Shown here: positions 6,171 to 14,478 of the stretch, piece by piece
Position numbering within the stretch: position 1 is the first letter of the stretch
Layout of the letters: each line of letters starts with the position of its first letter
NCBI GenBank assembly: GCA_030146875.1
Contig: JASLAX010000199.1
Span: forward strand, 1 to 35,909
DNA from: Longimicrobiaceae bacterium
Lineage (GTDB): Bacteria > Gemmatimonadota > Gemmatimonadetes > Longimicrobiales > Longimicrobiaceae
Length of the DNA stretch: 35,909 nt
Direction: 5' to 3'
Program-made: the position numbers and the translations under genes
Notes under the pieces: model-generated
Seen by the model: only the letters and a program-made list of their open reading frames with translations
What the model was told of the DNA's origin: nothing
Databases searched by the model: none

Positions 6171-8897
6171 TCACCGCCCGATCCAGTAGGTCGCCTTGAG
6201 GAGCAGGACGTTGCGCGCCGGCGCGTCGAAGATCCCGCCCAGGTCGCGCCCGGTGTCGAAGTCCCCGTACTCCTCCGCGCCCTCGCGCTGCTGCTGCCAG
6301 ACAAGGAAGAAGGTGGACCCCGGACGGTACTCCCACCGCAGCACCGCGTTGCCGCGCAGCGAGCGGAAGTTGAAGTCCGGCCTCGCGAACTGGAAGCACG
6401 AAGCCGCGCCCGCGCCGTCCGGGTCCACGGTGAAGAGCCCCGGGTCCTGCGACGCTCCGCACGCCGAGCCCAGCTCGATGGTGCCGCGGTCGCGCCCGTA
6501 CTCCGCGAACGAATACGACCGCGGCGCCGTGAGCTCCTTGTACCCCCCGTAGCTCCCGGCCGAGACGTACGGGCGGGCGTAGAGCTGCAGCGAGAGCGTG
6601 GGCGTGAACGTCCAGTCCAGGCGCGTGGAGACCGAGAGCGTCGTCTGCTCCAGGTCGGCGAACACGTAGCGTCGCCCGTAGGTGTCCGCGGCCAGCGCGT
6701 CGGCGCGGGTGCGGACGTACTGCGCGGTGCTGCGGAGCCATTCCACCCCCGGCGCCACGCTCACCCGCACGTTCGTGGCGGGACGGCCCGTCAGCGACAG
6801 GTCCGCGTAGCGGTAGTGCCCGCCGGCCTCGTCCTCGCTGGCGTAGACCTCGGTGCCCGCCACCAGCCGGCGGCGCGGGTCGCTCCCCACGTACAGCGTG
6901 CCCGCCCACGACGACGGCGTGCGGACCAGTGGGCCGCTGCGCGTCAGGCGGTCGTCCAGGGTGGAGGCGGAGTGCTCCACCGTGGCGGTGGCGTTCCAGA
7001 GCGAGCGGAAGGTGCCCGTGCCCCGCAGGGCGTAGTTCGCGTCCAGCAGGTCGCCGCCGAAGTTCCAGGCGTGCGAGGTGAAGGCGCGCACGAACCAGTC
7101 GCGGAACACCGGGCCCGGCTTGTTGCGGCGGCGGCCCCAGAGCGCGGACATGGCGTGCCGGTCGGTGCGGCCCAGGAAGCCCGCGTCGTTGGTCTCGAAG
7201 CCCGGCGAGACCGCGCTGTACCAGAGCGAGCCGCGCCAGTCCCCCGCCCGCCGCAGGGCGAAGCCGCCCGCCAACCCGCCCAGCGAGGTGCGCGTGGAGT
7301 CGTACGACAGGTGGTCCGCGTCCAGCCGCTGGAAGTAGCGGGCGCTGGAGCGCTGCGTGGCCGCGATCGCCGCCTCGCTGCCGCCCACGCGGCTCCCCGC
7401 CAGGTAGCCGCTGACCGACCACAGCCGGTCCTTCGTGGTGTGCTCGCCGTCCAGCCCGGCGGTCCACGCGTTCGACCGCAGCAGGGGGGAGAAGACGGTG
7501 TCCCGCAGCGCCCGGTGCGTGGCGGTGGTGATCCCGCCCAGCACCGTGCGGCCGCCGTTCAGGTCCTTCCGCGCCCGTCCCACCAGGTAGTTGGTCAGCG
7601 GCTCCACCCCCACGTCGGCGCGCCGGCCGTCGGCGTACTGCACCCGCGCGTCCTCGCCGGACGTGAGCGCGTCCAGCAGGCCCACGGACCAGCCGCCGGC
7701 CGTGCGCCCGCTCACCTTGGCGGCGCCCAGGATGGTCGTCTGCGCGGGCACGTCGGTCCAGCTCAGGGCGGAGTTGCCGGCCAGCGAGCGCTGCGGCGCG
7801 CGGCCCACCCGCCGCGAGTAGAGGAACTGCGGCGTGCCCTGCGAGATGTACGAGAGCAGCGAGCCGAAGCGGAAGATGTCGCTCCCCTCGTTGAAGAAGG
7901 GGCGGTTCTCGGGGAGCTGGATCTCGAAGGCGGAGAGGTTCACCACCGCCGGGTCCGCCTCCACCTGTCCGAAGTCCGGGTTCAGCGTGGCCGTCAGGGT
8001 GAGCCCGGAGGGCAGCCCCACCTTCACGTCCGCGCCCGCCGATGCGCCCACCTCGGCCTCGCGGAAGAAGGGGTCGTCGCGTCCCTCCGGCCGGCCGGGG
8101 TTCCCCAGGCGCTCCGGCGTGTGCGTCAGGCGCGTGCTGGTGTAGGGCTGGATCTCCAGCCGCCGCGGGGCGCGGACGCCCACCAGCCCGGTCAGGTCGC
8201 CGAAGCGCCCCACGAACGCGTTGTCGTCGCGCGTCCACGGCGACCACACCATCCGCGACTGGCGCCGGGCCACGTCGCGCGAGAGCTGCAGGCCCCAGAC
8301 GCGCCCCCCCTCCGGCTCGCCCTTCGCGAAGCGGAGCTGCGAAAAGGGGATGCGGAACTCCGCCGTCCACCCCGCCGAGTCCACGCTCACCGCCACCTCC
8401 CACACCGCGTCCCAGCCGATGTCCTCGCTCTGGTCGTTGTACAGGAAGATGTCGCGCTTCACGCCGCGCGGGTTCACCGCGAAGGCGAAGCCCGTGCGCC
8501 GGTCGTGGTACGAGTCGATCATCACCTGCGCCCAGTCCGAGTAGCCCCCCGCGTCGCGCCGGGTGAGCTGCCCGGCGATGGAGTCCGGCACCGGGTCGTC
8601 CATCCGCATCCCCACGTACAGCGCCGACTCGTCGAACAGGATGCGCGCCTCCGTGCCCAGGCGGTCGGGGGCGCCCGAGGTGGGGTAGCTCTCGGTGAAG
8701 CCCGTCGCCGCCTCCGCCGTGGCCCACGCGGGCTCGTCCAGGCGGCCGTCCAGGCGCAGGGCGCCCGCGGCCGGCGCGGCGCGCACGCTCCGCACCGTCT
8801 GCGCGGCCGGGGAGGGGGGCGTCGTGCCTCCCTGCGCCGGGGCCGACGCGGCGGAGAGGGCGACGAGGAGGAGCGGGAGGAATCGGGCGAGGGACAT
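6171..8897 (-). CDS. DUF5916/CBM9-like outer-membrane beta-barrel protein
   Basis: A large exported protein of 908 residues. The ATG at 8897 opens a signal peptide (MSLARFLPLLLVALSAASAPAQ) with likely cleavage after APA. A longer TTG start at 8960 would lie inside the predicted promoter and is rejected. Residues about 40-215 resemble a family 9 carbohydrate-binding-like domain (LDGRLDEPAWATAE, LYVGMRMDDP, FRIPFSQLRF). The remainder is the DUF5916 region, rich in alternating aromatic/polar strands that suggest a membrane barrel (QLPENRPFFNEGSDIF is typical), and it ends near LLLKATYWIGR. Ligand and transport role are unknown. The gene is divergent from a LysR regulator over a palindromic site that covers its predicted -35, so LysR control is likely. 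A run of nine C on the coding strand lies in its leader (8911-8919). Confidence 0.87.
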   Translation of the reverse strand: MSLARFLPLLLVALSAASAPAQGGTTPPSPAAQTVRSVRAAPAAGALRLDGRLDEPAWATAEAATGFTESYPTSGAPDRLGTEARILFDESALYVGMRMDDPVPDSIAGQLTRRDAGGYSDWAQVMIDSYHDRRTGFAFAVNPRGVKRDIFLYNDQSEDIGWDAVWEVAVSVDSAGWTAEFRIPFSQLRFAKGEPEGGRVWGLQLSRDVARRQSRMVWSPWTRDDNAFVGRFGDLTGLVGVRAPRRLEIQPYTSTRLTHTPERLGNPGRPEGRDDPFFREAEVGASAGADVKVGLPSGLTLTATLNPDFGQVEADPAVVNLSAFEIQLPENRPFFNEGSDIFRFGSLLSYISQGTPQFLYSRRVGRAPQRSLAGNSALSWTDVPAQTTILGAAKVSGRTAGGWSVGLLDALTSGEDARVQYADGRRADVGVEPLTNYLVGRARKDLNGGRTVLGGITTATHRALRDTVFSPLLRSNAWTAGLDGEHTTKDRLWSVSGYLAGSRVGGSEAAIAATQRSSARYFQRLDADHLSYDSTRTSLGGLAGGFALRRAGDWRGSLWYSAVSPGFETNDAGFLGRTDRHAMSALWGRRRNKPGPVFRDWFVRAFTSHAWNFGGDLLDANYALRGTGTFRSLWNATATVEHSASTLDDRLTRSGPLVRTPSSWAGTLYVGSDPRRRLVAGTEVYASEDEAGGHYRYADLSLTGRPATNVRVSVAPGVEWLRSTAQYVRTRADALAADTYGRRYVFADLEQTTLSVSTRLDWTFTPTLSLQLYARPYVSAGSYGGYKELTAPRSYSFAEYGRDRGTIELGSACGASQDPGLFTVDPDGAGAASCFQFARPDFNFRSLRGNAVLRWEYRPGSTFFLVWQQQREGAEEYGDFDTGRDLGGIFDAPARNVLLLKATYWIGR

Positions 8898-8959
8898 CGG
8901 ACGCCGGGTCGGGGGGGGGACGGCGCGCGCTCCGGGCGCGGAGCGCGAGGGCTGGACCA

Positions 8960-8989
8960 ATCGTACCCGGACCGTTCCGATATGTCCAA
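8960..8989 (-). promoter_or_regulatory. promoter of DUF5916 gene
   Basis: On the minus strand, TTGGAC (8989-8984) and TACGAT (8965-8960) are 18 bases apart. The predicted start is near 8953, about 55 bases before the ATG at 8897. The -35 box lies inside the LysR-type dyad at 8975-8997. Confidence 0.6.
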
Positions 8990-8997
8990 TATCAGAA
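8975..8997. promoter_or_regulatory. LysR-type operator dyad
   Basis: TTCCGATAT (8975-8983), five bases GTCCA, then ATATCAGAA (8989-8997): a 9-bp inverted repeat with one mismatch, AT-rich against a GC-rich background. It lies between two divergent predicted promoters, overlapping one -35 and ending two bases before the other, as expected for the site of a divergently encoded LysR regulator. Confidence 0.7.
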
Positions 8998-8999
8998 AC

Positions 9000-9028
9000 T
9001 TGTGTCGCCGATACGCTTCAGGTATGAT
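9000..9028 (+). promoter_or_regulatory. promoter of lysR-type gene
   Basis: TTGTGT (9000-9005) and TATGAT (9023-9028) have a 17-base spacer. The predicted start is near 9035, about 32 bases before the ATG at 9067. The dyad directly upstream suggests autoregulation. Confidence 0.63.
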
Positions 9029-9066
9029 GCGACGGACGGACGTCCTCTCCCTCCCCGGCGACGCAG

Positions 9067-9993
9067 ATGACCCCGGACCCGCCGATCGTCTCCCCGCGCG
9101 TGCTGGAGCGCGTCGAGCTGCGCCACCTGCGCTACTTCGTGGCCGTCGCCGAGGAGCTGCACTTCGGGCGGGCGGCGGCGCGGCTGGGGATGGCGCAGCC
9201 GCCGCTGTCGCAGCAGGTCGCGCGGCTGGAGGCGCTGGTGGGGCACCCGCTGCTGGAGCGGCGTCCCCGGGTGGCGCTGACGGAGGCGGGCCGCTCGCTG
9301 CTGGCCGCGGCGCACCGGACGCTGCGCCAGGTGGAGGAGGGGATGGAGGCCGCGCGCCGCGCGGGGCGGGGGGAGGCGGGAACGCTGACGGTGGGCTTCG
9401 CCGCGTCCACCATGCTGACGCGCGTCCCCGGGATCTTCCGCGCCTACCGCGACCGCTACCCGCGGGTGGAGCTCCGCCTGCGGGAGCTGTCCACGGCCAC
9501 GCAGATGGACGCCCTCCGCGCCGGGCTGATCGACGTGGGGTTCCTGCGCGAGCCGCCGCCCGACGACGCGCTGGTCTGCGAGCCGGTGGTCCGCGAGCCG
9601 TTCGTGGCCGCGCTCCCGCCCGGGCATCCGCTGGCGGCGGGCGAGACGCTGGCGGTGGGGGCGCTGGCCCGGGAGCCGTTCGTCCTCTTCCCGCGCGGCG
9701 TGGCGCCCACGCTCTACGACCAGGTCATCGGCCTCTGCCACCGCGCCGGCTTCGAGCCGCGGCAGGTGCAGGAGGCGCAGGAGTGGCTGACCATCGTGGG
9801 GCTGGTGGACGCCGGGCTGGGGGTGTCGCTGGTGCCGGCCTCGTTCGAGCGGCTGCGCTGGGGCGGCGTGGCCTATCGCCCCCTCTCGCCCGACGAGGGG
9901 CGGACCACCATCGCCATGTGCCGGCGGAGGGAGGCCGTGGCGCCCACGCTGCAGGCGTTCGTCTCGCTGGCCGCGGGCGCGGCGGAGGCGTAG
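9067..9993 (+). CDS. LysR family transcriptional regulator
   Basis: A 308-residue regulator with the standard LysR layout. The N-terminal winged helix-turn-helix spans residues about 15-75 (ELRHLRYFVAVAEELHFGRA followed by AARLGMAQPPLSQQVARLE), then comes a linker helix. The effector-binding domain runs from about residue 105 (GTLTVGFAASTML) to the end, with the usual two-lobe motifs (LRAGLIDVGFLREPP, PFVLFPRG, VDAGLGVSLVPAS). The length is normal for the family. It resembles the BenM/CatM-type subgroup, but the effector cannot be named. It is divergent from the DUF5916 barrel gene, whose promoter overlaps the dyad at 8975-8997, making that gene its most likely target. No strong Shine-Dalgarno sequence precedes the ATG. 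Confidence 0.92.
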   Translation: MTPDPPIVSPRVLERVELRHLRYFVAVAEELHFGRAAARLGMAQPPLSQQVARLEALVGHPLLERRPRVALTEAGRSLLAAAHRTLRQVEEGMEAARRAGRGEAGTLTVGFAASTMLTRVPGIFRAYRDRYPRVELRLRELSTATQMDALRAGLIDVGFLREPPPDDALVCEPVVREPFVAALPPGHPLAAGETLAVGALAREPFVLFPRGVAPTLYDQVIGLCHRAGFEPRQVQEAQEWLTIVGLVDAGLGVSLVPASFERLRWGGVAYRPLSPDEGRTTIAMCRRREAVAPTLQAFVSLAAGAAEA

Positions 9994-10037
9994 CGGGGGG
10001 GAGGGGCGAGGCCGGGAGAGGAGGGGCGGGGGGAGGG

Positions 10038-10625
10038 TCACTCCGCCGCGGCGATGCGGAGCCCTTCCCCGCGGTGGATGCCGGCGTGGTACTCCGCCTG
10101 CAGGCGCTCCAGCGTGTCGCGTACCTCGGCATGGAACCGCGGCGGCCACTCCAGGCCCGGAACGGAGGAGGTGTCGATGCCCTTCTCCCGCCAGAGCCGC
10201 TTCTGGCAGGCCTCCTGGGTGGCGTGCTCCAGGTAGGCCGAGAAGCTCTCCGGCAGGCGCCCGCCCTCCAGCAGGTAGAGCTTGGTGCGGAGGAGCGCGC
10301 CGATCTCCTGGTGGAGCGGCAGGAAGTACGACTCCCAGAAGAAGTCCTCGATCCGCCGCCTGGTCTCGTCGTCGCGCCCACCGGCGGTCAGCACCTTCCG
10401 GCGCACCGTCCACACGTTGAAGACCTGCTCGATGAGGGACAGGAGCGGACCGTACAGCTCCTCGATCTGCCGCTCGCGGTGCCTCAGCACGATCTCGACC
10501 CGCCGCGAGCGGTCCTCGCGGCGCTTGGCGTACGCGTAGGTGGCGTACCACCCCACCGCCGTCAGCAGCGCGGTGACCAGCACGGGGAGCAGCGTCAGGT
10601 AGGGAGAGGTGCCGAGGGCGGCCAC
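10038..10625 (-). CDS. hypothetical membrane-anchored protein
   Basis: A 195-residue protein of unknown family. The start is a GTG at 10625 preceded at six bases by AAGGAG, a strong ribosome-binding site; no ATG fits. One N-terminal membrane helix (residues about 8-28, SPYLTLLPVLVTALLTAVGW) is followed by a basic stretch (AKRREDRSRR) and a long helical cytoplasmic part (VEIVLRHRERQIEELYGPLL, DETRRRIEDFFWESYFLP). The layout, with a helix then a charged region carrying ERQIEELYGPL, recurs in small bacterial membrane proteins of unknown role. It is convergent with the LysR gene, with a gap of only about 45 bases. Confidence 0.75.
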   Translation of the reverse strand: MAALGTSPYLTLLPVLVTALLTAVGWYATYAYAKRREDRSRRVEIVLRHRERQIEELYGPLLSLIEQVFNVWTVRRKVLTAGGRDDETRRRIEDFFWESYFLPLHQEIGALLRTKLYLLEGGRLPESFSAYLEHATQEACQKRLWREKGIDTSSVPGLEWPPRFHAEVRDTLERLQAEYHAGIHRGEGLRIAAAE

Positions 10626-11039
10626 GGAGGGCTCCTTTGCCGGTCCGGGTGCGGTGCGTCGCGGCCACCGCGTGACCTGGAGCGGTGCGCCGGCGGGCCG
10701 CCGGTGCGGCAAGATGCGTGCAGGCGGGGGGGCACACGCACGGCCGTCGTTCCGCGCCGGACGGCGGGGCGGGCGGCGGCCGCCGCTCCCCTCGCGGACG
10801 TTCCGGCGGGTCCTCGCCGCGCCGCGCCGGCGGTCGGGATGGCCCTTCCGCGCGGGGCGCCGCACCACGGGACCGTTGCGCGGCGGGCCTCCGTGCCCCA
10901 AGGTTACGCGCGGTCGCGGCCCCGCGGGAACTTTCGCGCCGCGCCGAGGTTCCAACGGGGGACCGCCTCCCCCTTCCCGCCGTCGCGTCCGCGCGCCCCC
11001 TTTCGCCCGGACGCACTTCACCCCTCGCCCGGACCGCCC
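10626..11039. other. gene-free region before symporter
   Basis: About 410 bases of extreme GC content between divergent genes. No gene with plausible composition was found, and no clear promoter for the symporter at 11040 was recognised. On the minus strand CATCTT (10716-10711) could be a -10 for the 10625 gene, but no good -35 accompanies it. Confidence 0.35.
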
Positions 11040-12788
11040 ATGCGATTCCGCCGTTTCCTCCTGGTCCTGTCGTGCGCCCTGGGTGCAGCGCTCCTCCCGA
11101 TGGACGCGCCCCCGCTCGCCGCGCAGGACACCACCGCCGCGTCCTCCCAGGGGTCGGGCGCCACCCCGGCCGCAGACGGTCCCGCCACGACCGAGGCCCA
11201 GACCGCCCCCGGCGGCGACGAGGCACCGCCCAGCACCAGCGCGGAGGAGGCGCAGGCCGGGTTCATGGGGATGCTGGACCGTGGGATGGGGATGGTGAAC
11301 GGCGCCATCGCCACGTTCTTCTTCTTCGACGTGGTGTTCTGGGACAACCCCAGCGCCGAGGCCGTGGCGGCCGCCCGGGCGGCCGGGCAGCCGGCGCCGG
11401 CGAACGTGGCCGTGCCGCTGGTGGTGCTGTGGCTGGTGACCGGCGCCGTCTTCTTCACCGTGTACACGCGCTTCATCAACTTCCGCGCGTTCGGGCACGC
11501 CGTGCAGGTGGTGCGCGGCAAGTTCACCGCCCCCGGCGACTCCGGCGAGGTGAGCCACTTCCAGGCGCTCACCACCGCGCTCTCCGCCACGGTGGGGCTG
11601 GGCAACATCGCGGGCGTGGCCATCGCGGTCAGCGTGGGCGGGCCGGGCGCCACCTTCTGGATGATCGTGGCGGGCCTGCTGGGGATGAGCGCCAAGTTCG
11701 CCGAGTGCACGCTGGGGCAGAAGTACCGCGAGGTACGCCCGGACGGTCGCATCATGGGCGGCGCCATGGAGTACCTGTCGAAGGGCCTGCGCGAGAAGGG
11801 CTGGCCGCGGCTGGGAATGGCGCTGGCGGTGATGTTCAGCGTGCTCTGCATCGGCGGCTCCATCGGCGGCGGCAACTCGTTCCAGGTGAACCAGTCGCTG
11901 AACGCCATGCAGGAGACGCTGCCGTTCCTGGCCGAGAGGCCGTGGATCTACGGCCTGGTGATGACGGTGATGGTCGGGCTGGTGATCGTGGGGGGAATCC
12001 GGCGCATCGCCTCGGTGGCGGACAAGATCGTCCCGCTCATGTGCGGCGCGTACGTGGTGGCGGCGCTGGCGGTGCTGATCATGAACTTCACCGCCATCCC
12101 GGCGGCGTTCGGCGCCATCATCTCCGGCGCCTTCACCCCCGAGGCGGGGTACGGCGGCTTCATCGGCGTGCTGGTGACGGGCTTCCGCCGCGCGGCGTTC
12201 TCGAACGAGGCGGGCGCCGGCTCGGCCGCCATCGCGCACTCGGCGGCGAAGACGGCGTACCCGGTGCGCGAGGGGATCGTGGCGCTGCTGGAGCCGTTCA
12301 TCGACACCGTGGTCGTCTGCACGATGACGGCGCTGGTGATCGTCATCACCGGGGCGTACAACAACCCCGAGTACGCGCAGCTCGTGGCGCAGAGCAAGGG
12401 CGCGGCGCTCACCTCGCGCGCGATGGGCGAGTCCATCCCGTTCTTCCCATTCGTGCTGTCGTTCGCCGTGTTCCTGTTCGCGTACTCCACCATGATCTCG
12501 TGGTCGTACTACGGGGAGCGGTGCTGGGCGTGGCTCTTCGGCGACCGCAGCTCCGGCATCTACCGCGCGCTCTTCCTGACCTTCACCTTCCTGGGCTCGG
12601 TCATCACGTCCGTGAACGTGCTGGAGTTCGGGGACCTGATGATCCTGGGGATGGTGTTCCCCAACATGCTGGGCGTGCTGATGCTGCGCGGCGTGGTCAA
12701 GAAGGAGCTGGACGAGTACTGGGCGCTCAAGCAGTCCGGCCAGCTACAGATGTACGACAAGGCCGGCGTGGCGACCGGGCCGAGATAG
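11040..12788 (+). CDS. AGCS family sodium:alanine/glycine symporter
   Basis: A polytopic inner-membrane transporter of 582 residues that imports alanine or glycine with sodium. The family signature is clear: ATVGLGNIAGVAIAVSVGGP followed by GATFWMIVAGLLGMSAKFAE (residues about 185-220), then IGGSIGGGNSFQVNQS and, later, GFRRAAFSNEAGAGSAAIAH. The C-terminal membrane segments end at VLEFGDLMILGMVFPNMLGV. Unusually, the protein begins with a signal-peptide-like sequence (MRFRRFLLVLSCALGAALLP and on to LAAQ) and a roughly 50-residue Ala/Thr/Pro/Glu-rich spacer before the first core helix, making it longer than the usual 450-550 residues. The ATG at 11040 has no obvious Shine-Dalgarno sequence. 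Substrate choice within the family is uncertain. Confidence 0.93.
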   Translation: MRFRRFLLVLSCALGAALLPMDAPPLAAQDTTAASSQGSGATPAADGPATTEAQTAPGGDEAPPSTSAEEAQAGFMGMLDRGMGMVNGAIATFFFFDVVFWDNPSAEAVAAARAAGQPAPANVAVPLVVLWLVTGAVFFTVYTRFINFRAFGHAVQVVRGKFTAPGDSGEVSHFQALTTALSATVGLGNIAGVAIAVSVGGPGATFWMIVAGLLGMSAKFAECTLGQKYREVRPDGRIMGGAMEYLSKGLREKGWPRLGMALAVMFSVLCIGGSIGGGNSFQVNQSLNAMQETLPFLAERPWIYGLVMTVMVGLVIVGGIRRIASVADKIVPLMCGAYVVAALAVLIMNFTAIPAAFGAIISGAFTPEAGYGGFIGVLVTGFRRAAFSNEAGAGSAAIAHSAAKTAYPVREGIVALLEPFIDTVVVCTMTALVIVITGAYNNPEYAQLVAQSKGAALTSRAMGESIPFFPFVLSFAVFLFAYSTMISWSYYGERCWAWLFGDRSSGIYRALFLTFTFLGSVITSVNVLEFGDLMILGMVFPNMLGVLMLRGVVKKELDEYWALKQSGQLQMYDKAGVATGPR

Positions 12789-12830
12789 CCCGTCCTGCGG
12801 CACCCGGACTGCCGGGGAGCCGGTGCCAAC

Positions 12831-12872
12831 AAAGCGAGGGGGGAGCGGCGTCTGCCGCTCCCCCCTCGCTTT
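12831..12872. terminator. strong bidirectional terminator
   Basis: A perfect 19-bp inverted repeat (12831-12849 with 12854-12872, loop GTCT) begins with AAAGCG and ends with CGCTTT. It lies between the symporter stop and the convergent small gene ending at 12903, so it can serve both. Confidence 0.85.
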
Positions 12873-12902
12873 ACGTCCGTACCGCCGGTGCAGCCCCCTC
12901 CC

Positions 12903-13136
12903 TCACCGGCCCAGCTCGTCCTTCCTTTGAGGGCGCCGCACGACCAGGTAGGCGAGCGGCCCGAAAACCGGCAGGAAGATGATCGCGACCACCCAGGTCA
13001 TTTTGGTGTTCCCGACCGGCGCTTCCTTGATCAGGCACTCCAGCACCGCCCACGGGGTCAGCACGAACGTGCTGAGCGTCAGCGCTGCCCAGATTCCCAG
13101 CGTGGGGAGGAATGGGACGATCTCGTCGAAAGACAT
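12903..13136 (-). CDS. PLDc_N-domain-like small membrane protein
   Basis: A 77-residue protein starting at the ATG at 13136 (MSFDEIVPFLPTLGIWAALT). There are two membrane helices, residues about 8-32 and 46-66; the second reads TWVVAIIFLPVFGPLAYLVV and is followed by RRPQRKDELGR. The W-V-V-x-I-x-x-x-P-x-x-G-P-L-x-Y pattern is that of the phospholipase D-nuclease N-terminal (PLDc_N) family, which occurs as free-standing small membrane proteins of unknown role. It is the last gene of a minus-strand series, about 120 bases after the neighbour at 13260, and may have its own promoter. Confidence 0.8.
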   Translation of the reverse strand: MSFDEIVPFLPTLGIWAALTLSTFVLTPWAVLECLIKEAPVGNTKMTWVVAIIFLPVFGPLAYLVVRRPQRKDELGR

Positions 13137-13259
13137 TGCGCCGACCGGTGTGGGAATGGCCTGGAACGAACGGAGAACGGAATGTGGAGCCAACGGAGAG
13201 GGGACGCAAGGTACGCGGGGTCCCCACCGACCGGGGGCGGACACCGCCGGAGACGCGCT

Positions 13260-13706
13260 CTACCGCACCAGCCGGAGGTTCGCCATCTCGATCCACCGCC
13301 CCGCGCCCAGGTTGCCGATGCGCGACACCCGCTGCGAGCGCAGCTCGGCGAGCCGCTCCGCGGCGATCTGCAGGAGCTGCGGATCGTGGTTGTGCGGCGT
13401 GTTGGTGGCGATGGTGACGACCTGGTCCCGCGGTGGCCGCGGCCACCGGCGGCGCAGGTCCCGCACCGTCGCCAGCGCCGAGACGAGCGCTTCCGGCGTC
13501 GCGTGGTCGCGGTGCAGCAGGATCACGTCGCGCTTCGCGTTCGACGCGTGGCGCAGGATGACGATGCGCCCCTCGCGCGAGGGGAACGAGTCAGGCACCG
13601 CCACCTGGACCGCAGTCGCTCGCTCGTTCTGAGCGGCGACGCGGGCCGGCGAAAAGACGACGAGTGCCAGGGCAAGAGCAGCGAGGCAGCGGGAGAGTCG
13701 GATCAT
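13260..13706 (-). CDS. exported hypothetical protein
   Basis: A 148-residue protein with a clear signal peptide (MIRLSRCLAALALALVVFSP then ARVAAQ, cleavage after VAA or AAQ). The mature part has short beta-prone segments (GRIVILRHASNAKRDVILLH, QVVTIATNTPHNHD) and a helical Arg-rich middle (ALVSALATVRDLRRRW). No known domain was recognised. It starts 28 bases after the stop of the lipoprotein at 13735 and is probably co-transcribed with it and with the gene at 14479. The role is unknown. Confidence 0.72.
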   Translation of the reverse strand: MIRLSRCLAALALALVVFSPARVAAQNERATAVQVAVPDSFPSREGRIVILRHASNAKRDVILLHRDHATPEALVSALATVRDLRRRWPRPPRDQVVTIATNTPHNHDPQLLQIAAERLAELRSQRVSRIGNLGAGRWIEMANLRLVR

Positions 13707-13734
13707 CGACGTGTCCGGTTGGGTGTGAAGGGCT

Positions 13735-14445
13735 TCAAGCGTTATCTACCGGAATGGTGTAGCAGCCCAGGAACTCGGTGCCCTGGTACTCGCCCGTCGC
13801 TTCGTCCGTCCACTCGATCCACTGGCAGATCTGCACCGTGCTCCCCCCCCCACCGCCGCCGCCGGTGCGCGGGGGCGGTGCGCACTCGGACTGAGATGCC
13901 GATTTCCTGCTCTCCTCCTTGATCTCCGTAAACCGAACCGGGTTAGGTCCGATAAAGGACTCCTGCGCGGCGAGGTGTATCGCGACGGCATACAGGTTGA
14001 GACCGCAATCGGTAGCGACTGGAAGCACCAGACTGGTGGTCAACTCCTGGCGCCATGGCAGCGACAGCTTCTTCCGCTCTGCAGCCGTCTCGGTCCTGAC
14101 CATCTGCTGGTCGGAGGTCCGCACCGTGAGGGTGAGCGTCTGCTCGAGGAGGGCTGCAATCGCGGTCATGTGCGCGATGCCGTAGGCCTCGCCTGGTACG
14201 AAGCCAGCATCCAACGAGTAGTCCACGACCTCCGGGGGGGCGCGGAATTCGGGCGGGATCTCGCCTTCAGGGATCGGTGGAGGGGGTACGATGTCGTCGG
14301 ACTCCCACGAGGCAGCGGGCGCGCGCTCCAACGAAGGGACCGTGATGTCCAAGTTATGCGTCTGCACCGGTGCCACAGCGTCGCTGCAGCCCCAGAGAAG
14401 GAACCCACCAGCACCGACGCGAAGCACTCGTAGACGTCTGCGCAT
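13735..14445 (-). CDS. hypothetical lipoprotein
   Basis: A 236-residue protein. The ATG at 14445 begins MRRRLRVLRVGAGGFLLWGC, a lipoprotein signal peptide with Cys20 at the lipobox LWGC. The mature region starts with a Pro-rich linker (IVPPPPIPEGEIPPEF), has an Ala/Leu/Thr-rich middle (IAHMTAIAALLEQTLTLTVR) and, after a poly-Gly stretch (TGGGGGGGS), ends in a small Trp/Cys-containing segment (QICQWIEWTDEATGEY, FLGCYTIP). Base composition is noticeably less GC-rich than the flanking genes. It lies 33 bases after the gene at 14479 and is likely in the same operon. The function is unknown. Confidence 0.7.
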   Translation of the reverse strand: MRRRLRVLRVGAGGFLLWGCSDAVAPVQTHNLDITVPSLERAPAASWESDDIVPPPPIPEGEIPPEFRAPPEVVDYSLDAGFVPGEAYGIAHMTAIAALLEQTLTLTVRTSDQQMVRTETAAERKKLSLPWRQELTTSLVLPVATDCGLNLYAVAIHLAAQESFIGPNPVRFTEIKEESRKSASQSECAPPPRTGGGGGGGSTVQICQWIEWTDEATGEYQGTEFLGCYTIPVDNA

Positions 14446-14478
14446 GAGCAGCCCTAAGGGGTCAAGGGAGGTGAAGGA

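Noticed and set aside
8898..8960. Upstream TTG start for the barrel protein
   Set aside because: It would fall in the predicted -10 box and place 21 extra residues before a clear signal peptide.
6816..11039. Long plus-strand frame leading into the symporter
   Set aside because: It runs antisense over the barrel gene and out of frame over LysR; only the part from 11040 has a signal sequence and family motifs.
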